From: Verrucomicrobium sp. BvORR034
GTDB lineage: Bacteria; Verrucomicrobiota; Verrucomicrobiia; Verrucomicrobiales; Verrucomicrobiaceae
Length of the DNA stretch: 38,767 bases
NCBI RefSeq assembly: GCF_000739635.1
Contig: NZ_BATQ01000097.1
Coordinates: 1-38,767 of the forward strand
Reading direction: 5' to 3'
Shown: one piece after another, positions 8,621-17,876 of the stretch
How positions within the stretch are numbered: the stretch's first letter is position 1
Layout: each line of letters begins with the position of its first letter
Notes under the pieces: generated by a model
Told to the model about the DNA's origin: nothing
The model's input: the letters and a program-made list of their open reading frames with translations, nothing else
Databases searched by the model: none
Program-made: the position numbers and the translations under genes

Positions 8621-9025
8621 ATGGAAACCCTATTCACAGGCAATATGGTTGGAAGCTGGCGTTTCGTCCGATCTACCCAGCCGCGCTACAATGGGAGGAC
8701 CCTCTATCACTTCACCGGGGCAGGCCTGTGCTACTGGGAGTTCGATGACTGTGGACGACGAGCAATGGAAACCGTTCCATACAAGTTCGAGAACGGTGAG
8801 CTCGCTTTCGGTCATGAGAATGGCTTCTATCCGGCCAGGGAAGCCGTGCAGGAGGACGATGGCTCCGTGCGTCTGACCAATGCCAAGGGCGATGTTCAGT
8901 GGTGGATGGTGAGGCTTTTAGCGCCAGAGCCTTACTCCACGGCATTCGTCAACGCCGAAGGGCAGATGGAGACCCTCAAGACGGACGAGTTGCCGCATGA
9001 TGGAGGTGCCATCGACGTCCGGTGA
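8621..9025 (+). CDS. Small hypothetical protein
   Basis: This 134-residue soluble protein has no signal peptide. The pattern 'MVGSWRFVRST...YHFTGAGLCYWEFDD...PYKFENGELAF...GDVQWWMVRLL' alternates polar and aromatic residues, as in a small antiparallel beta-barrel of the lipocalin-like type, but no specific family is recognised. It stands alone on the plus strand, divergent from the HPCRLC gene and convergent with the M50-like gene. Codon use agrees with its neighbours. Confidence 0.65.
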   Translation: METLFTGNMVGSWRFVRSTQPRYNGRTLYHFTGAGLCYWEFDDCGRRAMETVPYKFENGELAFGHENGFYPAREAVQEDDGSVRLTNAKGDVQWWMVRLLAPEPYSTAFVNAEGQMETLKTDELPHDGGAIDVR

Positions 9026-9027
9026 CG

Positions 9028-9057
9028 ATGAAAGGGGCATCGGACAACCCTTTTCAT
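9028..9057. terminator. Convergent hairpin terminator
   Basis: ATGAAAGGG (9028-9036) pairs with CCCTTTTCAT (9048-9057, one bulged base) between two convergent genes. The A and T tracts on the two sides could serve both strands. Confidence 0.5.
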
Positions 9058-9071
9058 GAATGCAGTGGTCG

Positions 9072-10196
9072 TCAGCCTTGGGCCACGAAAGGGCGTACTC
9101 TGACGCAGAGGCGGTCCACTGCGGCCTTGGTCGTCAGATTCGAAGCCTTCTCGTCAGCGCTTGTGAGCCAGTACCTCGTTTCCAGCAGATCTCCCAGATG
9201 GTGATGCGCGATCGCCAGGTGACTCGCGCAAATGGACTGCTCCGCCTTGGTCAGGCGCTCCAATTCCGCCACAGGTTCCAGGAGCGCGAGGCCTTCGGGA
9301 ATGCGGCCGTCCTGAATCAGCAGGCATCCCAGGGTCATCTGGAGCTTGGCGGATTCAGGAAATAGAGAGTGGGCCTGTCTCGCGAGTCGCAGCGCGCGAT
9401 GACGGAGATCTGGGGCATCGTGAAAAACCGGGATGGAGGCGATGGTGTCGAGCAACCGGGCGCGTTCCCCAGGGGCAAACTCCACGGTGTGAAGCAGCCG
9501 TTTGCAATGCCAGACCACGGAATCATAGTCGCCACTGGCTGAGTCCAGATGGACCTCCAGGAAACGCCTCCAGATGGTGGGAGGCATGTGGGACAGGATG
9601 GGGGAGTCTTGCTTCTGGAAGCCCGGGTCATATGCCTGGACCGACTTCACATAGTGGTCCACCATCTTTCCAGGTACCTCAGCGAATCTCCCCCAGAGAA
9701 GTGCGAGCAGCAGGTTCCCATCCGAGTAAAACACGGGTTCGTGTTTGGACTCGCCGTGAATCTCCACAGGCATGAGGTTTAGCACGGTCACCAACAGTTG
9801 TGAATATGGGAGGCAAAGGATGGGCACCGTCCACAGGGGAAGCACGGGGTACGCGGTGTGCAGGGCATCGCGCCCGGTCATCATGGCGGCCAGCAGCGCC
9901 AGATCCATCGCCACCGCTGCAAGGATGCAGGTGGACCATCGCCAGGTCAGCCCCAACTGGGAGGGCATGTGCAGGGTGGCCTGACTGAAGAGAGGGGCGG
10001 GGGTCCACTCAACCCACGTGCGGCCGATGCGACGGCTCCACCACACATCACCGATACCAATGGTGACGGTGCGAGGCGCATAGCCCACCAGCCTGGCTGT
10101 GATACCTCGCACCACCTCATGAAACACTCGCGAAATGATGAGCCACACATAGAAGGTGACCAGCAGCGCGAGCAGGTACAGAGGCAGGTAGGTCAC
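9072..10196 (-). CDS. Degenerate site-2-protease (M50)-like membrane protein with helical-repeat C-terminus
   Basis: This 374-residue protein starts at a GTG. The N-terminal half is membrane-embedded (segments near residues 5-23, 86-105 and 118-140). It carries the M50 layout: 'FHEVVRGITARLVGYAPRTVTIGIGD' corresponds to the usual HExxHxxxAxxxG, but the second metal His is Arg (H26-E27-V-V-R30). 'NLMPVEIHG' (140-148) corresponds to the NxxPxxxLDG motif but lacks its Asp. Two zinc ligands therefore seem lost, which predicts a pseudoprotease. The C-terminal half (about 190-374) is helical with TPR-like character ('SAKLQMTLGCLLIQDGRIPEGLALLEPVAELERL'). It may be a membrane-bound binding partner. 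Assignment rests on motif layout only. Confidence 0.7.
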   Translation of the reverse strand: MTYLPLYLLALLVTFYVWLIISRVFHEVVRGITARLVGYAPRTVTIGIGDVWWSRRIGRTWVEWTPAPLFSQATLHMPSQLGLTWRWSTCILAAVAMDLALLAAMMTGRDALHTAYPVLPLWTVPILCLPYSQLLVTVLNLMPVEIHGESKHEPVFYSDGNLLLALLWGRFAEVPGKMVDHYVKSVQAYDPGFQKQDSPILSHMPPTIWRRFLEVHLDSASGDYDSVVWHCKRLLHTVEFAPGERARLLDTIASIPVFHDAPDLRHRALRLARQAHSLFPESAKLQMTLGCLLIQDGRIPEGLALLEPVAELERLTKAEQSICASHLAIAHHHLGDLLETRYWLTSADEKASNLTTKAAVDRLCVRVRPFVAQG

Positions 10197-10299
10197 GCGG
10201 GAGAGGGAGGGAAGGGAAGAGGGAAGAGGGGGTAGGGAAAAGGGTTTCTTGCGCCTGCGGCGACATTTGATTTTGATTCTTCTCGAAAGGCGCGGCGAC

Positions 10300-11970
10300 C
10301 TACCTGCTCAAGTACGCCCGCCATCCACCGTATGAGGTAATGTCCGTGGCATCTGCCAGCACATAGGGTTCACACATGAAGCCTTTCACCCAGGTGCCAT
10401 CTGCTAGTTCCAGATTGCCTATGGTCATGGGGGCGGGAACTCCGGCGGTGAAACGGCCAAAAGCCTCGGCCGACAGCGTGTACACTTCGATCTCGATGGC
10501 GGAGCCGTCCGCCTTGACGCGCTCCAGGCCGGGCTTGGCGGGCTGAGTGTTGGCGAGTGCATAGAGCTTGTAGGCGGCAGCGGTGGTGGTGCGTTGCTGC
10601 AGGGTGGCACCCAGTTGGACGAGTTGCCCATGCAGTGGCTGGCCGTGCAGATGAGCTCCGACCACAGCGAGCGAGACGGGGCCTTCAGGTGACGCCATGC
10701 GCTTGGGCAAGGGCTCCCCCAGGAAACGAGCGGCGAGATCCAAGAGGCTGTCATCGGCAAAGGCCGGAGCCACCAGATTCAAACCGAAACCTACTCCGTG
10801 GCTCCAGTGGCCAGCGGGAACAGCGACTGCGGCCAAATCGAGCAGATTCACGAAGTTGTTATAGGTGCCCAGCCGGCTGTTGAGTTCCACAGGGTTCGCC
10901 TCCACCTCGGCGATGGTGTAAACACTGGGGACGGTGGGAACAACCAGGAAGTCCACCTTTTCGAAAACTTCATCGCTGATCCGCCTCAGTTCAGCCAGCC
11001 TGATCGCAGCCCGGTAGACCGCACTCGCTTTGAGGTCGCGACCTCCAAGGATGATTTTGGCCACGGTGGGATCCGCCTCCGCAGCGTGCTCTTCAAGCCA
11101 CTCTCCGACCGCCGCATAGCGCTCTGCCACCCAAGGGCCTTGGTAGAGCAGCGCGGCTGCCTCAGCGAAGGGGGCATAGTCGATCTCGATCTTGGTGCCA
11201 CCCAGGCTGGCCAGCTTGTCGCAAGCCGCTGCATAGAGTTCCGCGGCTTCACTGTCGCCGAAGAACTGCAACTGCTCCGGGAGGGGCACGGCAAAGGTGA
11301 AGGTGCCTTGACCCCGGCCATCGCGAACGGAGTGCCAGGGGCGGGACATGGGGTCCTGGGGATCGTAGCGACGCGCATGAGGCGCGAGCTCCCGCAGCTC
11401 GGCCACGGTCCTGGCCATGAGGGTGATGCAGTCCAGCGAACGACAGGCAGGAACGGCATTGCGGGTGCTGAGCACACCCTTGGTCGGCTTGTAACCCACG
11501 ATCCCATTGAGAATGCAGGGCACGCGACCCGAGCCTGCGGTGTCGGTACCGAGGGCAAAATCAACTTGCCCACTGGCCACTGCCACGGCCGAGCCGGAAC
11601 TGGAGCCTCCAGAGATGTAGGCAGGGTTCAGGACATTACGGCAGGGTCCCCACGGAGAGCGCACGCCTACCAGACCGGTGGCGAACTGGTCCAGCGTGGT
11701 CTTGCCCGCCACGACTGCTCCGGCTGCACGCAGAGAGGCGACCACGGGGTTGTCCTCTGGGGGTTGGTATCGGTAGGCTGGGCATCCTGCGGTGGTGGGC
11801 AGGGGTAGGGCATCGATGTTGTCCTTTACGGCAAAGACCTTGCCCGCGAGTGGGCCCGTGGCAGCCGCCAGTTCCGTCGCGAAGGCTTCAGGAGACACCA
11901 CGTCGATCCAGACGGGGCCGTTGCGTTCTGCGTAGAGGGCGGCATGGCGTTCAGCGGGGGAAGCGGGCAC
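10300..11970 (-). CDS. atzF: Allophanate hydrolase
   Basis: This 556-residue enzyme hydrolyses allophanate to two ammonia and two CO2. Residues 1-430 form an amidase-signature domain with the Ser-cisSer-Lys triad visible as K49 (VKDN), S123 (SGGSSSGS) and S147 (DTAGS). Residues about 440-556 match the AtzF/DUR1 C-terminal domain ('LAVVGAHLHGQPLHGQL', 'TAAAYKLYAL', 'MTIGNLELADGTWVKGFMCEP'), which decarboxylates the intermediate. It is the last gene of the minus-strand carboxylase operon, 118 bases after the carboxylase. The start is a GTG at 11970, chosen because the usual N-terminal helix begins soon after; the true start could differ by a few codons. Confidence 0.92.
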   Translation of the reverse strand: MPASPAERHAALYAERNGPVWIDVVSPEAFATELAAATGPLAGKVFAVKDNIDALPLPTTAGCPAYRYQPPEDNPVVASLRAAGAVVAGKTTLDQFATGLVGVRSPWGPCRNVLNPAYISGGSSSGSAVAVASGQVDFALGTDTAGSGRVPCILNGIVGYKPTKGVLSTRNAVPACRSLDCITLMARTVAELRELAPHARRYDPQDPMSRPWHSVRDGRGQGTFTFAVPLPEQLQFFGDSEAAELYAAACDKLASLGGTKIEIDYAPFAEAAALLYQGPWVAERYAAVGEWLEEHAAEADPTVAKIILGGRDLKASAVYRAAIRLAELRRISDEVFEKVDFLVVPTVPSVYTIAEVEANPVELNSRLGTYNNFVNLLDLAAVAVPAGHWSHGVGFGLNLVAPAFADDSLLDLAARFLGEPLPKRMASPEGPVSLAVVGAHLHGQPLHGQLVQLGATLQQRTTTAAAYKLYALANTQPAKPGLERVKADGSAIEIEVYTLSAEAFGRFTAGVPAPMTIGNLELADGTWVKGFMCEPYVLADATDITSYGGWRAYLSR

Positions 11971-12088
11971 GGGGAGGTAAAGGGTGAGAGGTAGAGGTCA
12001 GCGGTGGTCAAGATGATCAATCCAGCTATTCAAGCATGTCGCGTGCCTGTTTGGCCGGTGGATGCAGTAATTTTGGAAGGCTCCTGGA

Positions 12089-15000
12089 TCAGGCGGCGGT
12101 GTCCACCACGATCAGGGCCTGGCCGGACTGGACCTGCTTGCCCGCAGCCACCCGGATCTCCCGGACCCTGCCTGAAGCGGGGCTGACGATCTCGGCTTCC
12201 ATCTTCATGGCCTCCACAATGACGACAGCCTGGCCTTCTTTGACCTCTTGTCCGGGCTCCACGAGCACCTTCCAGAGGTTGCCAGTGAGCGGGGTGCGCA
12301 CCAGTTCGCACCCTTCCGGGGCCAGTTCATCCTCCACAGGTGGTGGCTCAGCCTCAGGTTCGGAGGCGACCACATTTTGCCCCGCTGCGGCCCAGCGTTC
12401 GCGCTCCTCCTGAAAGGCCTGGCGCTGAGTACTGCGGAAATCGGCGATGGACTCTGCGTTCTGTTCAAGGAAGTCCAGGTAGTCACCCAGTTTGAAAGTG
12501 GTTTCCTCAATCTTGAGCTGGAAGCGACCGAGGGGAAATTCCTCACGAAGCTTCAAGAGCTCCTCGGCACTCACCGGGTAGAAGCGAATCTGGTCGAAGA
12601 AGCGCAGCAGCCACGGTTTCCCTCCGGTGAAATCCTGGGTCTGACGCCAGGCGTTCCACATCTGGATGGTGCGGCCCACGAACTGGTAGCCGCCCGGCCC
12701 CTCCATGCCATAGACGCACATGTAAGCGCCCCCGATGCCCACAGCGTTCTCCGGTGTCCAGGTGCGGGCGGGATTGTACTTGGTCGTCACGAGCCGGTGC
12801 CTGGGGTCCAGCGGGGTGGCGACTGGGGCGCCCAGGTACACGTCACCCAGCCCCATGACCATGTAGCTGGCATCGAAGACGATGCGCTGCACCTCCTCAA
12901 TGCTCTCCAGGCCATTGATGCGGCGGATGAACTCGATGTTGCTCGGGCACCAGGGCGCATCGGGACGCACGGACTGCATGTACTTCTCAATGGCGAGCCG
13001 GGTGGCCGGATCATCCCAGGAAAGGGGAAGGTACACAATACGGGAGGGAACCTCGAAGTTCTGGAGGTCGCCCAATTCATCTTCCGCCCGGGCCAGCAGA
13101 GCGAGGAGTTCGGTCCGGGGCATGACCCGGTTGTCATAGTGGAACTGGAGGGAGCGGATGCCGGGGGTGAGGTCAATCAGGCCCGGCAGGTGTTGTTTCC
13201 TGACCCATTCCATGAGGGCGTGAACCCGGGCGCGCAGGGTGATGTCCAGCACGAGGGGGCCGTATTCCACGAGCAGGTACTTGTCTCCTGCGGCGCGGTA
13301 GCGTACCTCCACCTGGGTGTCGGTGGCGGGGCGCAGGGCCGCGACGGGGCTTTCAAGAGCCGCTGCGACGACAGGGCCGGGGATCTCGGCAGCCGTGGCA
13401 TAGTTCAGTGCGTCCAGTCCGGCGTCTGTGGTGCGTTCCGCGGCCTCGGCTTCCGTGAGGGTGACAGGAAGGAAGCGCAGGGTGTCGCCTGGCCGGAGTT
13501 GCCCCATCATCCAGCGGTCCGCCCGAATGATCACTGCGGGGCAGACGAATCCTCCGCAACTGGGGCCGTCCGGACCAAGGATGATCGGCATGTCGCCCGT
13601 GTAGTCGATCGCGCCAATCGCGTAGGCGTTGTCGTGGATGTTGGATGGGTGCAGACCGGCCTCTCCGCCATCCGTGCGGGCCCAGCGGGGCTTGGGGCCA
13701 ATGAGGCGGATGCCGGTGGGGTTGGAGTTGTAGTGCACTTTCCACGCCGTGGCGAAGAAGGTCTCAATGTCCTCGTTCGTGAAGAAGTCGGGCGCGCCAT
13801 GCGGGCCGTAGGTGACGCGGATGATCCACTCGTTTTTCCAGCTCGGAGCGGCAACTTCCGCGGCCGGGGCGATGCCCGTCTCCACGGCTGCCCCCAGGTG
13901 AATGATGTCGCCCGCGCGCAGAGCGCGACCTGCGTGTCCGCCAAAGCCACCCAAGGTGAAGGTGGAGCGACTGCCGAGATACACCGGGACATCCAGGCCG
14001 CCGCTCACGGCCAGATAGGCGCGCACGCCCGTGTCGCCCAGACGGCCTGTTTTCAAGATGCCACCGGCGGGGATGGCGATGGCCGTGTCCATCGGCACCG
14101 CTTCGCCGTTCAGGGTCGGTTTCATGCGGGCCCCAGTGAGCGCCACGGTGCTGGCCTGCTGGAACTTCAACGTAGGGCCAGCCATGGTTATTTCCAAACC
14201 CGCGGCATGATCGTCGTTGCCCACGAGGCGGTTTGCCAGACGGAAGGAGACATCGTCCATGGGCCCGGACGGCGGCACGCCGATGTCCCAATAGCCGAGA
14301 CGGCCGGGGAAGTCCTGAACGGTGGTCACTGCGCCCGGTTCCAGCACCTCCATGGTGTGGGGCTGCCAGGCAAATTCCGAGAGCATGCGGGTGGTCGCGT
14401 GGCCCGCTAGGAAGGGGGCGTGCTGCAGGACGGACTGCAGGTAGCTGCGGTTGGTCTCAATGCCTGCCAGAGTCGTGCCCTCCAAGGCGCTGCTCAGGGC
14501 TGCCACGGCCTGCTCGCGATCCGCGGCATGCACAATGACCTTGGCCACGAGCGGGTCATAGAAGGGCGAGACGGTCACCCCCTGGGTCACCCAGGTCTCC
14601 ACCCGGGCCTCCGGCGGCCAGGCGGCGGCGGTGAGCAGGCCGCTGCTGGGCTGGAAGTTCCGGGCAGGATCTTCTGCATAGACACGTGCCTGAATGCTGT
14701 GTCCTCGAGAAACGGGCAGTGTTTCTGGCCAGAATCCGAGATCCCCCGCGGCCAGACGCACCATCCACTCCACCAGATCGATGCCCAGCACCTCCTCGGT
14801 GACCCCATGCTCCACCTGGAGACGTGTGTTCACCTCGAGGAAATAAAACTTCCTGCTGTCAGCATCGTACACGAACTCGACAGTGCCCGCGGAGCGGTAG
14901 TTCACCGCCTTGCCCAGCCGCTCCGCGCAGGAGAGCAGTTCGGCCCGTCCCTCTGTGGACAGATGCGGGGCAGGGGTCTCTTCGATGACCTTTTGATTGC

Positions 15001-15703
15001 GGCGCTGCACCGAGCAGTCGCGTTCACCCAGAGCAAGCACACGTCCTGCACCATCGCCGAAGATCTGCACCTCGATATGCCGGGCGTGGCGGACGAACTT
15101 CTCCAGGAACAGACCGCTGTCCTTGAAGTTGGCCATGCTGAGTCGTTGCACGGATTCGAACTGCGCCCGCAGATCCGAATCGTTCTCACAGACCCGCATG
15201 CCGATTCCACCGCCACCAGCCGTGCTCTTGAGCATGACGGGATAGCCGATGCCTTGCGCTCTTTCCACCGCCTCATCCACGTTAGCAAGCAGTCCGGTTC
15301 CCGGAAGCAACGGCACTCCTGATTCCATGGCGATCTCCCTGGCCGTGTGCTTGAGGCCAAACTTGACCATCTGATCGGGCGTGGGGCCGACGAAGGCAAT
15401 GCCCGCGGCTTCACAGGCACGAGCAAACTCAGGATTTTCACTGAGGAATCCGTAGCCCGGATGAATGGCCGTGGCTCCGGTGGCCTTGGCGGCTGCCAAG
15501 ACTTTTTCGGTATCCAGGTAGCTTTCCTTGGGGGCTGGCGGACCAATCAGGACAGCTTCGTCTGCCGCATCGACATGCAAAGATGCCTTGTCTGCTTCAG
15601 AATACACAGCAACGGACCCGTATCCGAGCCGCTTGAGAGTGCGGGAGACTCGGCAGGAGATGGCGCCGCGATTGGCAATGAGGACCTTTGGCGTGGAAGA
15701 CAT
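12089..15703 (-). CDS. Biotin-dependent urea carboxylase family protein (possibly guanidine carboxylase)
   Basis: This 1204-residue protein has the full single-chain order. A biotin carboxylase/ATP-grasp domain comes first (about 1-450; 'VLIANRGAISCRVSRTLKRLG', 'GGGGIGMRV', 'FLEVNTRLQVEHGVTEEV'), then a carboxyltransferase made of KipA-like and KipI-like halves (about 460-1080), and a biotinyl domain with EAMKM, biotin on K1167. It carboxylates urea to allophanate or guanidine to carboxyguanidine, using ATP and bicarbonate. The two DUF1989 genes immediately upstream are the partners of guanidine carboxylases (carboxyguanidine deiminase CgdAB), so guanidine is the favoured substrate. Sequence inspection alone cannot settle this. 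Allophanate hydrolase follows downstream. Confidence 0.93.
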   Translation of the reverse strand: MSSTPKVLIANRGAISCRVSRTLKRLGYGSVAVYSEADKASLHVDAADEAVLIGPPAPKESYLDTEKVLAAAKATGATAIHPGYGFLSENPEFARACEAAGIAFVGPTPDQMVKFGLKHTAREIAMESGVPLLPGTGLLANVDEAVERAQGIGYPVMLKSTAGGGGIGMRVCENDSDLRAQFESVQRLSMANFKDSGLFLEKFVRHARHIEVQIFGDGAGRVLALGERDCSVQRRNQKVIEETPAPHLSTEGRAELLSCAERLGKAVNYRSAGTVEFVYDADSRKFYFLEVNTRLQVEHGVTEEVLGIDLVEWMVRLAAGDLGFWPETLPVSRGHSIQARVYAEDPARNFQPSSGLLTAAAWPPEARVETWVTQGVTVSPFYDPLVAKVIVHAADREQAVAALSSALEGTTLAGIETNRSYLQSVLQHAPFLAGHATTRMLSEFAWQPHTMEVLEPGAVTTVQDFPGRLGYWDIGVPPSGPMDDVSFRLANRLVGNDDHAAGLEITMAGPTLKFQQASTVALTGARMKPTLNGEAVPMDTAIAIPAGGILKTGRLGDTGVRAYLAVSGGLDVPVYLGSRSTFTLGGFGGHAGRALRAGDIIHLGAAVETGIAPAAEVAAPSWKNEWIIRVTYGPHGAPDFFTNEDIETFFATAWKVHYNSNPTGIRLIGPKPRWARTDGGEAGLHPSNIHDNAYAIGAIDYTGDMPIILGPDGPSCGGFVCPAVIIRADRWMMGQLRPGDTLRFLPVTLTEAEAAERTTDAGLDALNYATAAEIPGPVVAAALESPVAALRPATDTQVEVRYRAAGDKYLLVEYGPLVLDITLRARVHALMEWVRKQHLPGLIDLTPGIRSLQFHYDNRVMPRTELLALLARAEDELGDLQNFEVPSRIVYLPLSWDDPATRLAIEKYMQSVRPDAPWCPSNIEFIRRINGLESIEEVQRIVFDASYMVMGLGDVYLGAPVATPLDPRHRLVTTKYNPARTWTPENAVGIGGAYMCVYGMEGPGGYQFVGRTIQMWNAWRQTQDFTGGKPWLLRFFDQIRFYPVSAEELLKLREEFPLGRFQLKIEETTFKLGDYLDFLEQNAESIADFRSTQRQAFQEERERWAAAGQNVVASEPEAEPPPVEDELAPEGCELVRTPLTGNLWKVLVEPGQEVKEGQAVVIVEAMKMEAEIVSPASGRVREIRVAAGKQVQSGQALIVVDTAA

Positions 15704-15737
15704 GGGAGAGATGAGAGTGAGTGCTGGGAGAAGCTTC

Positions 15738-15869
15738 AGCCGCCTAAAGGCGGTACTCCAACCGGCTTCGATGGGGGGCTGAGGGTGGAGTGGAGGGGAT
15801 GCCGTTCTGGATCGCGCTTCCTGCCACTTGAGTTTCGCAGCAGGGTTGGAGTACCGCCTTTAGGCGGCT
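15738..15869. repeat. 132-bp inverted-repeat element (REP/MITE-like)
   Basis: Two perfectly complementary 26-base arms (15738-15763 and 15844-15869) enclose 80 bases. Each arm contains its own small palindrome, CCGCCTAAAGGCGG. The element fills most of the 173-bp gap between the second DUF1989 gene and the carboxylase gene. It looks like a dispersed REP-type element rather than a terminator, because no T tract follows and it sits inside an operon. In the transcript it would fold into a very stable hairpin. Confidence 0.8.
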
Positions 15870-15876
15870 CAGGAGA

Positions 15877-16515
15877 TCAGTTCCAAATCAACAATCTGAT
15901 GGGTGTCGGATTGTAAGCATTGCAGGGGTTGTTGAGCTGCGGGCAGTTGGAGATCAATGCGACCACATCCATCTCGGCCTTCATCTCCACGTACTTGCCC
16001 GCATCGGAAATGCCGTCTTCAAAGGTGAGCTTGCCATCGGGAGTGACAGGCACATTCATGAAGAAGTTCACGTTGCTGGTGAGGTCGCGCTTGGAGTAGT
16101 CATGGCCGTACTCCGCCATCTGGAGGAGGAAGGTGTCGCGGCAGTTGTGCATGTAGCGCTTTTCGAGGGCATAGCGCACCATGTTGCTCTCGGCAGCGCA
16201 GGCGCCGCCCAGGGTGTCGTGACGGCCGCAGGTGTCTGCGGTGATGGTGAGCATGGGGTTCAGCTCGGTGGAGAGCAGGGTGGATCCGGTGGTGAGGTAG
16301 ATGGCTCTCTGCTCGCGGATGGTGTCCACGGCACTGTAGCGCTCGTCCGCATTGGCGGCGCTGTAGAAGAGAATGTCCACGGCCTGGTTGCCCTCCAGGT
16401 CCACGATGCGGAAGGTTTGCCCCTTCTTGATCTCGTACATCCAGCCGTCACCGGCTTCGATGACTTCGTCGTAGGTTGCTTGCTCGGGATTGAGTGGGCT
16501 CAAGGTCAGGCTCAT
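15877..16515 (-). CDS. DUF1989 urea-carboxylase-associated protein (UAAP2 type; carboxyguanidine deiminase subunit)
   Basis: This 212-residue cytosolic protein has the DUF1989 core: '[31 protein letters not shown]', '[37 protein letters not shown]' and '[28 protein letters not shown]'. It ends with '[25 protein letters not shown]'. Such pairs were long annotated as urea amidolyase-associated proteins; published work on this family showed the pair acts as carboxyguanidine deiminase, turning carboxyguanidine into allophanate. The Cys/His residues of the CGRHDT...C and NPCN motifs are all present. It is 53 bases downstream of its paralogue, consistent with a heteromeric enzyme. Confidence 0.9.
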   Translation of the reverse strand: MSLTLSPLNPEQATYDEVIEAGDGWMYEIKKGQTFRIVDLEGNQAVDILFYSAANADERYSAVDTIREQRAIYLTTGSTLLSTELNPMLTITADTCGRHDTLGGACAAESNMVRYALEKRYMHNCRDTFLLQMAEYGHDYSKRDLTSNVNFFMNVPVTPDGKLTFEDGISDAGKYVEMKAEMDVVALISNCPQLNNPCNAYNPTPIRLLIWN

Positions 16516-16568
16516 GGCGGGGACAGTGAAAAGTGGGAGTGAAAGTGATTGGTGGAGGGTGCTCCGCG

Positions 16569-17306
16569 TTACATGAAATAACGATCGGTAAGGATCAGGC
16601 CGCGATCGTTCTCGGGGCGGAACTTGCGCACCACGTCGTCAGGCCCAGCGGGCTCGGAGGAGTACACCACCAGATGCACAGGCTTGGGATCATAGGTGCC
16701 GCAGGGGGCGAGTGGGTGAGGGCAGGTGTTCAGCACCACGAGCGTGTTCAGTCCGGCGCGCAGATCCACGTGAGCACCGGCCTTGGCGTGACTTTCGTCA
16801 AAGTGCAGACCGCCAGTGTCATCCACGGTCACTTTGCTGAAGAAGTTCGCATTCGGTACTAGGTCCTTGGTACCCAGTCCATATTTGCCCAACTCCACCA
16901 GGAAGCTGTCGCGCCCGTTCCGATGGTACTTGTTGCGGTGCTCCTGAAAGGTCGCCTTGCCATACTTCCGCTCAACCAGGGAGGCCGTGCTGTGACCGCA
17001 GATTGTATCATGCCAGCCGCTGGTGTCGTCTGTGACGGAAACAAGAATGCGGCCCATGTCCGAGTACAACGCGCGACCGGTCGTGAGAAAGGCCACGTGC
17101 TGGGCCTTGAGCGTGTCAGACATGTTGTAGCGCTCCACCATCAACTCAAAGTTGAAAAACAGGGCCGACACGTTGGCACCGCCTTGGGGGTCGATGATGC
17201 GCAATGTGCTGCCGCGCTTTAGCACATGCGACCAACTGGCACCGCCGAGCACGACCTCGCGGAAACGGACTTTGTCTTCAGGGATGTCAGGGGTGGGGGA
17301 GAACAT
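16569..17306 (-). CDS. DUF1989 urea-carboxylase-associated protein (UAAP1 type; carboxyguanidine deiminase subunit)
   Basis: This 245-residue paralogue of the next gene has the same core with different details: '[34 protein letters not shown]', '[24 protein letters not shown]', '[33 protein letters not shown]' and '[27 protein letters not shown]'. The His, Cys and Asn positions expected in the family are retained. It should pair with the downstream subunit to deiminate carboxyguanidine. Order on the strand is regulator, this gene, second subunit, carboxylase, allophanate hydrolase, which is a complete guanidine-to-ammonia path. The gap of 66 bases to the regulator shows no promoter that I could recognise. 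Confidence 0.9.
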   Translation of the reverse strand: MFSPTPDIPEDKVRFREVVLGGASWSHVLKRGSTLRIIDPQGGANVSALFFNFELMVERYNMSDTLKAQHVAFLTTGRALYSDMGRILVSVTDDTSGWHDTICGHSTASLVERKYGKATFQEHRNKYHRNGRDSFLVELGKYGLGTKDLVPNANFFSKVTVDDTGGLHFDESHAKAGAHVDLRAGLNTLVVLNTCPHPLAPCGTYDPKPVHLVVYSSEPAGPDDVVRKFRPENDRGLILTDRYFM

Positions 17307-17372
17307 ATGGGAATGTGGAAGGTGGAGTTTTTGGATTCGGAATGGAGGGGGGACTCGTGGAGAGAGCTCGGC

Positions 17373-17876
17373 TTACTCAGCGGGAGAAGCAGCACGGCGG
17401 ATCTTTTTGTGGGGGGCAGGGGTGGGGGATTCCCCGGCTTCGTGAAGGGGAGGCAGCAGGGTGGTGCTGAGCTGGAGCTGACCGTGACGCACGCCTTTGA
17501 GGGCGCTCATTTCTTCCTTGATCTCCCGCAGGATGCGGGCCGGGCCCTGTACGAGCATGATCTGCAGGCTCTGGTTGTCCTCCAGATGCACGAGCTGGAT
17601 CGTCACGATCTCCCGCAGGTATTTGTGCTGGATGTCGGTCAGCGTGTTCTGCAGGTTCCGCTTCTGGTGATCATAGATCAGGCTGATCACGCCCATCATC
17701 ACGGTGTCTCCCAGCTCACTGGCATAGGCTACGAGGTGATCTCGCACCAGAGCGGTCAGGCATTGGGACCGGTTCGCGAAACCGCGGCCCGTCGCCATGC
17801 GGTCCAAGCCTTCGACGGCGCTGGCGGGCATGGAGACACTGAACCGGATGAGATTGGAGCCTTGGCGCTTGGGCAT
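17373..17876 (-). CDS. NikR-like ribbon-helix-helix regulator lacking nickel ligands
   Basis: This 167-residue protein has a CopG/RHH DNA-binding domain (about 8-50; 'IRFSVSMPASAVEGLDRMATGRGFANRSQCLTALVRDHL'). An ACT-like C-terminal domain follows that aligns without gaps to E. coli NikR through 'YDHQKRNLQ', 'IQHKY' and 'KGVRHGQLQ'. At the four NikR nickel positions (H76, H87, H89, C95) it has H84, L95, H97 and S103, so two ligands are gone. A 20-residue Pro/Lys/Arg-rich tail follows. ATG 17876 is chosen since the RHH strand starts soon after; an upstream frame extends 35 codons but reads as leader sequence. As first gene of the guanidine operon it is probably its local repressor, sensing something other than nickel. 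Confidence 0.88.
   Translation of the reverse strand: MPKRQGSNLIRFSVSMPASAVEGLDRMATGRGFANRSQCLTALVRDHLVAYASELGDTVMMGVISLIYDHQKRNLQNTLTDIQHKYLREIVTIQLVHLEDNQSLQIMLVQGPARILREIKEEMSALKGVRHGQLQLSTTLLPPLHEAGESPTPAPHKKIRRAASPAE

Noticed and set aside
12248-14410. A 720-codon plus-strand open frame opposite the carboxylase
   Set aside because: The carboxylase is complete with all domains; the antisense frame has no recognisable domain.
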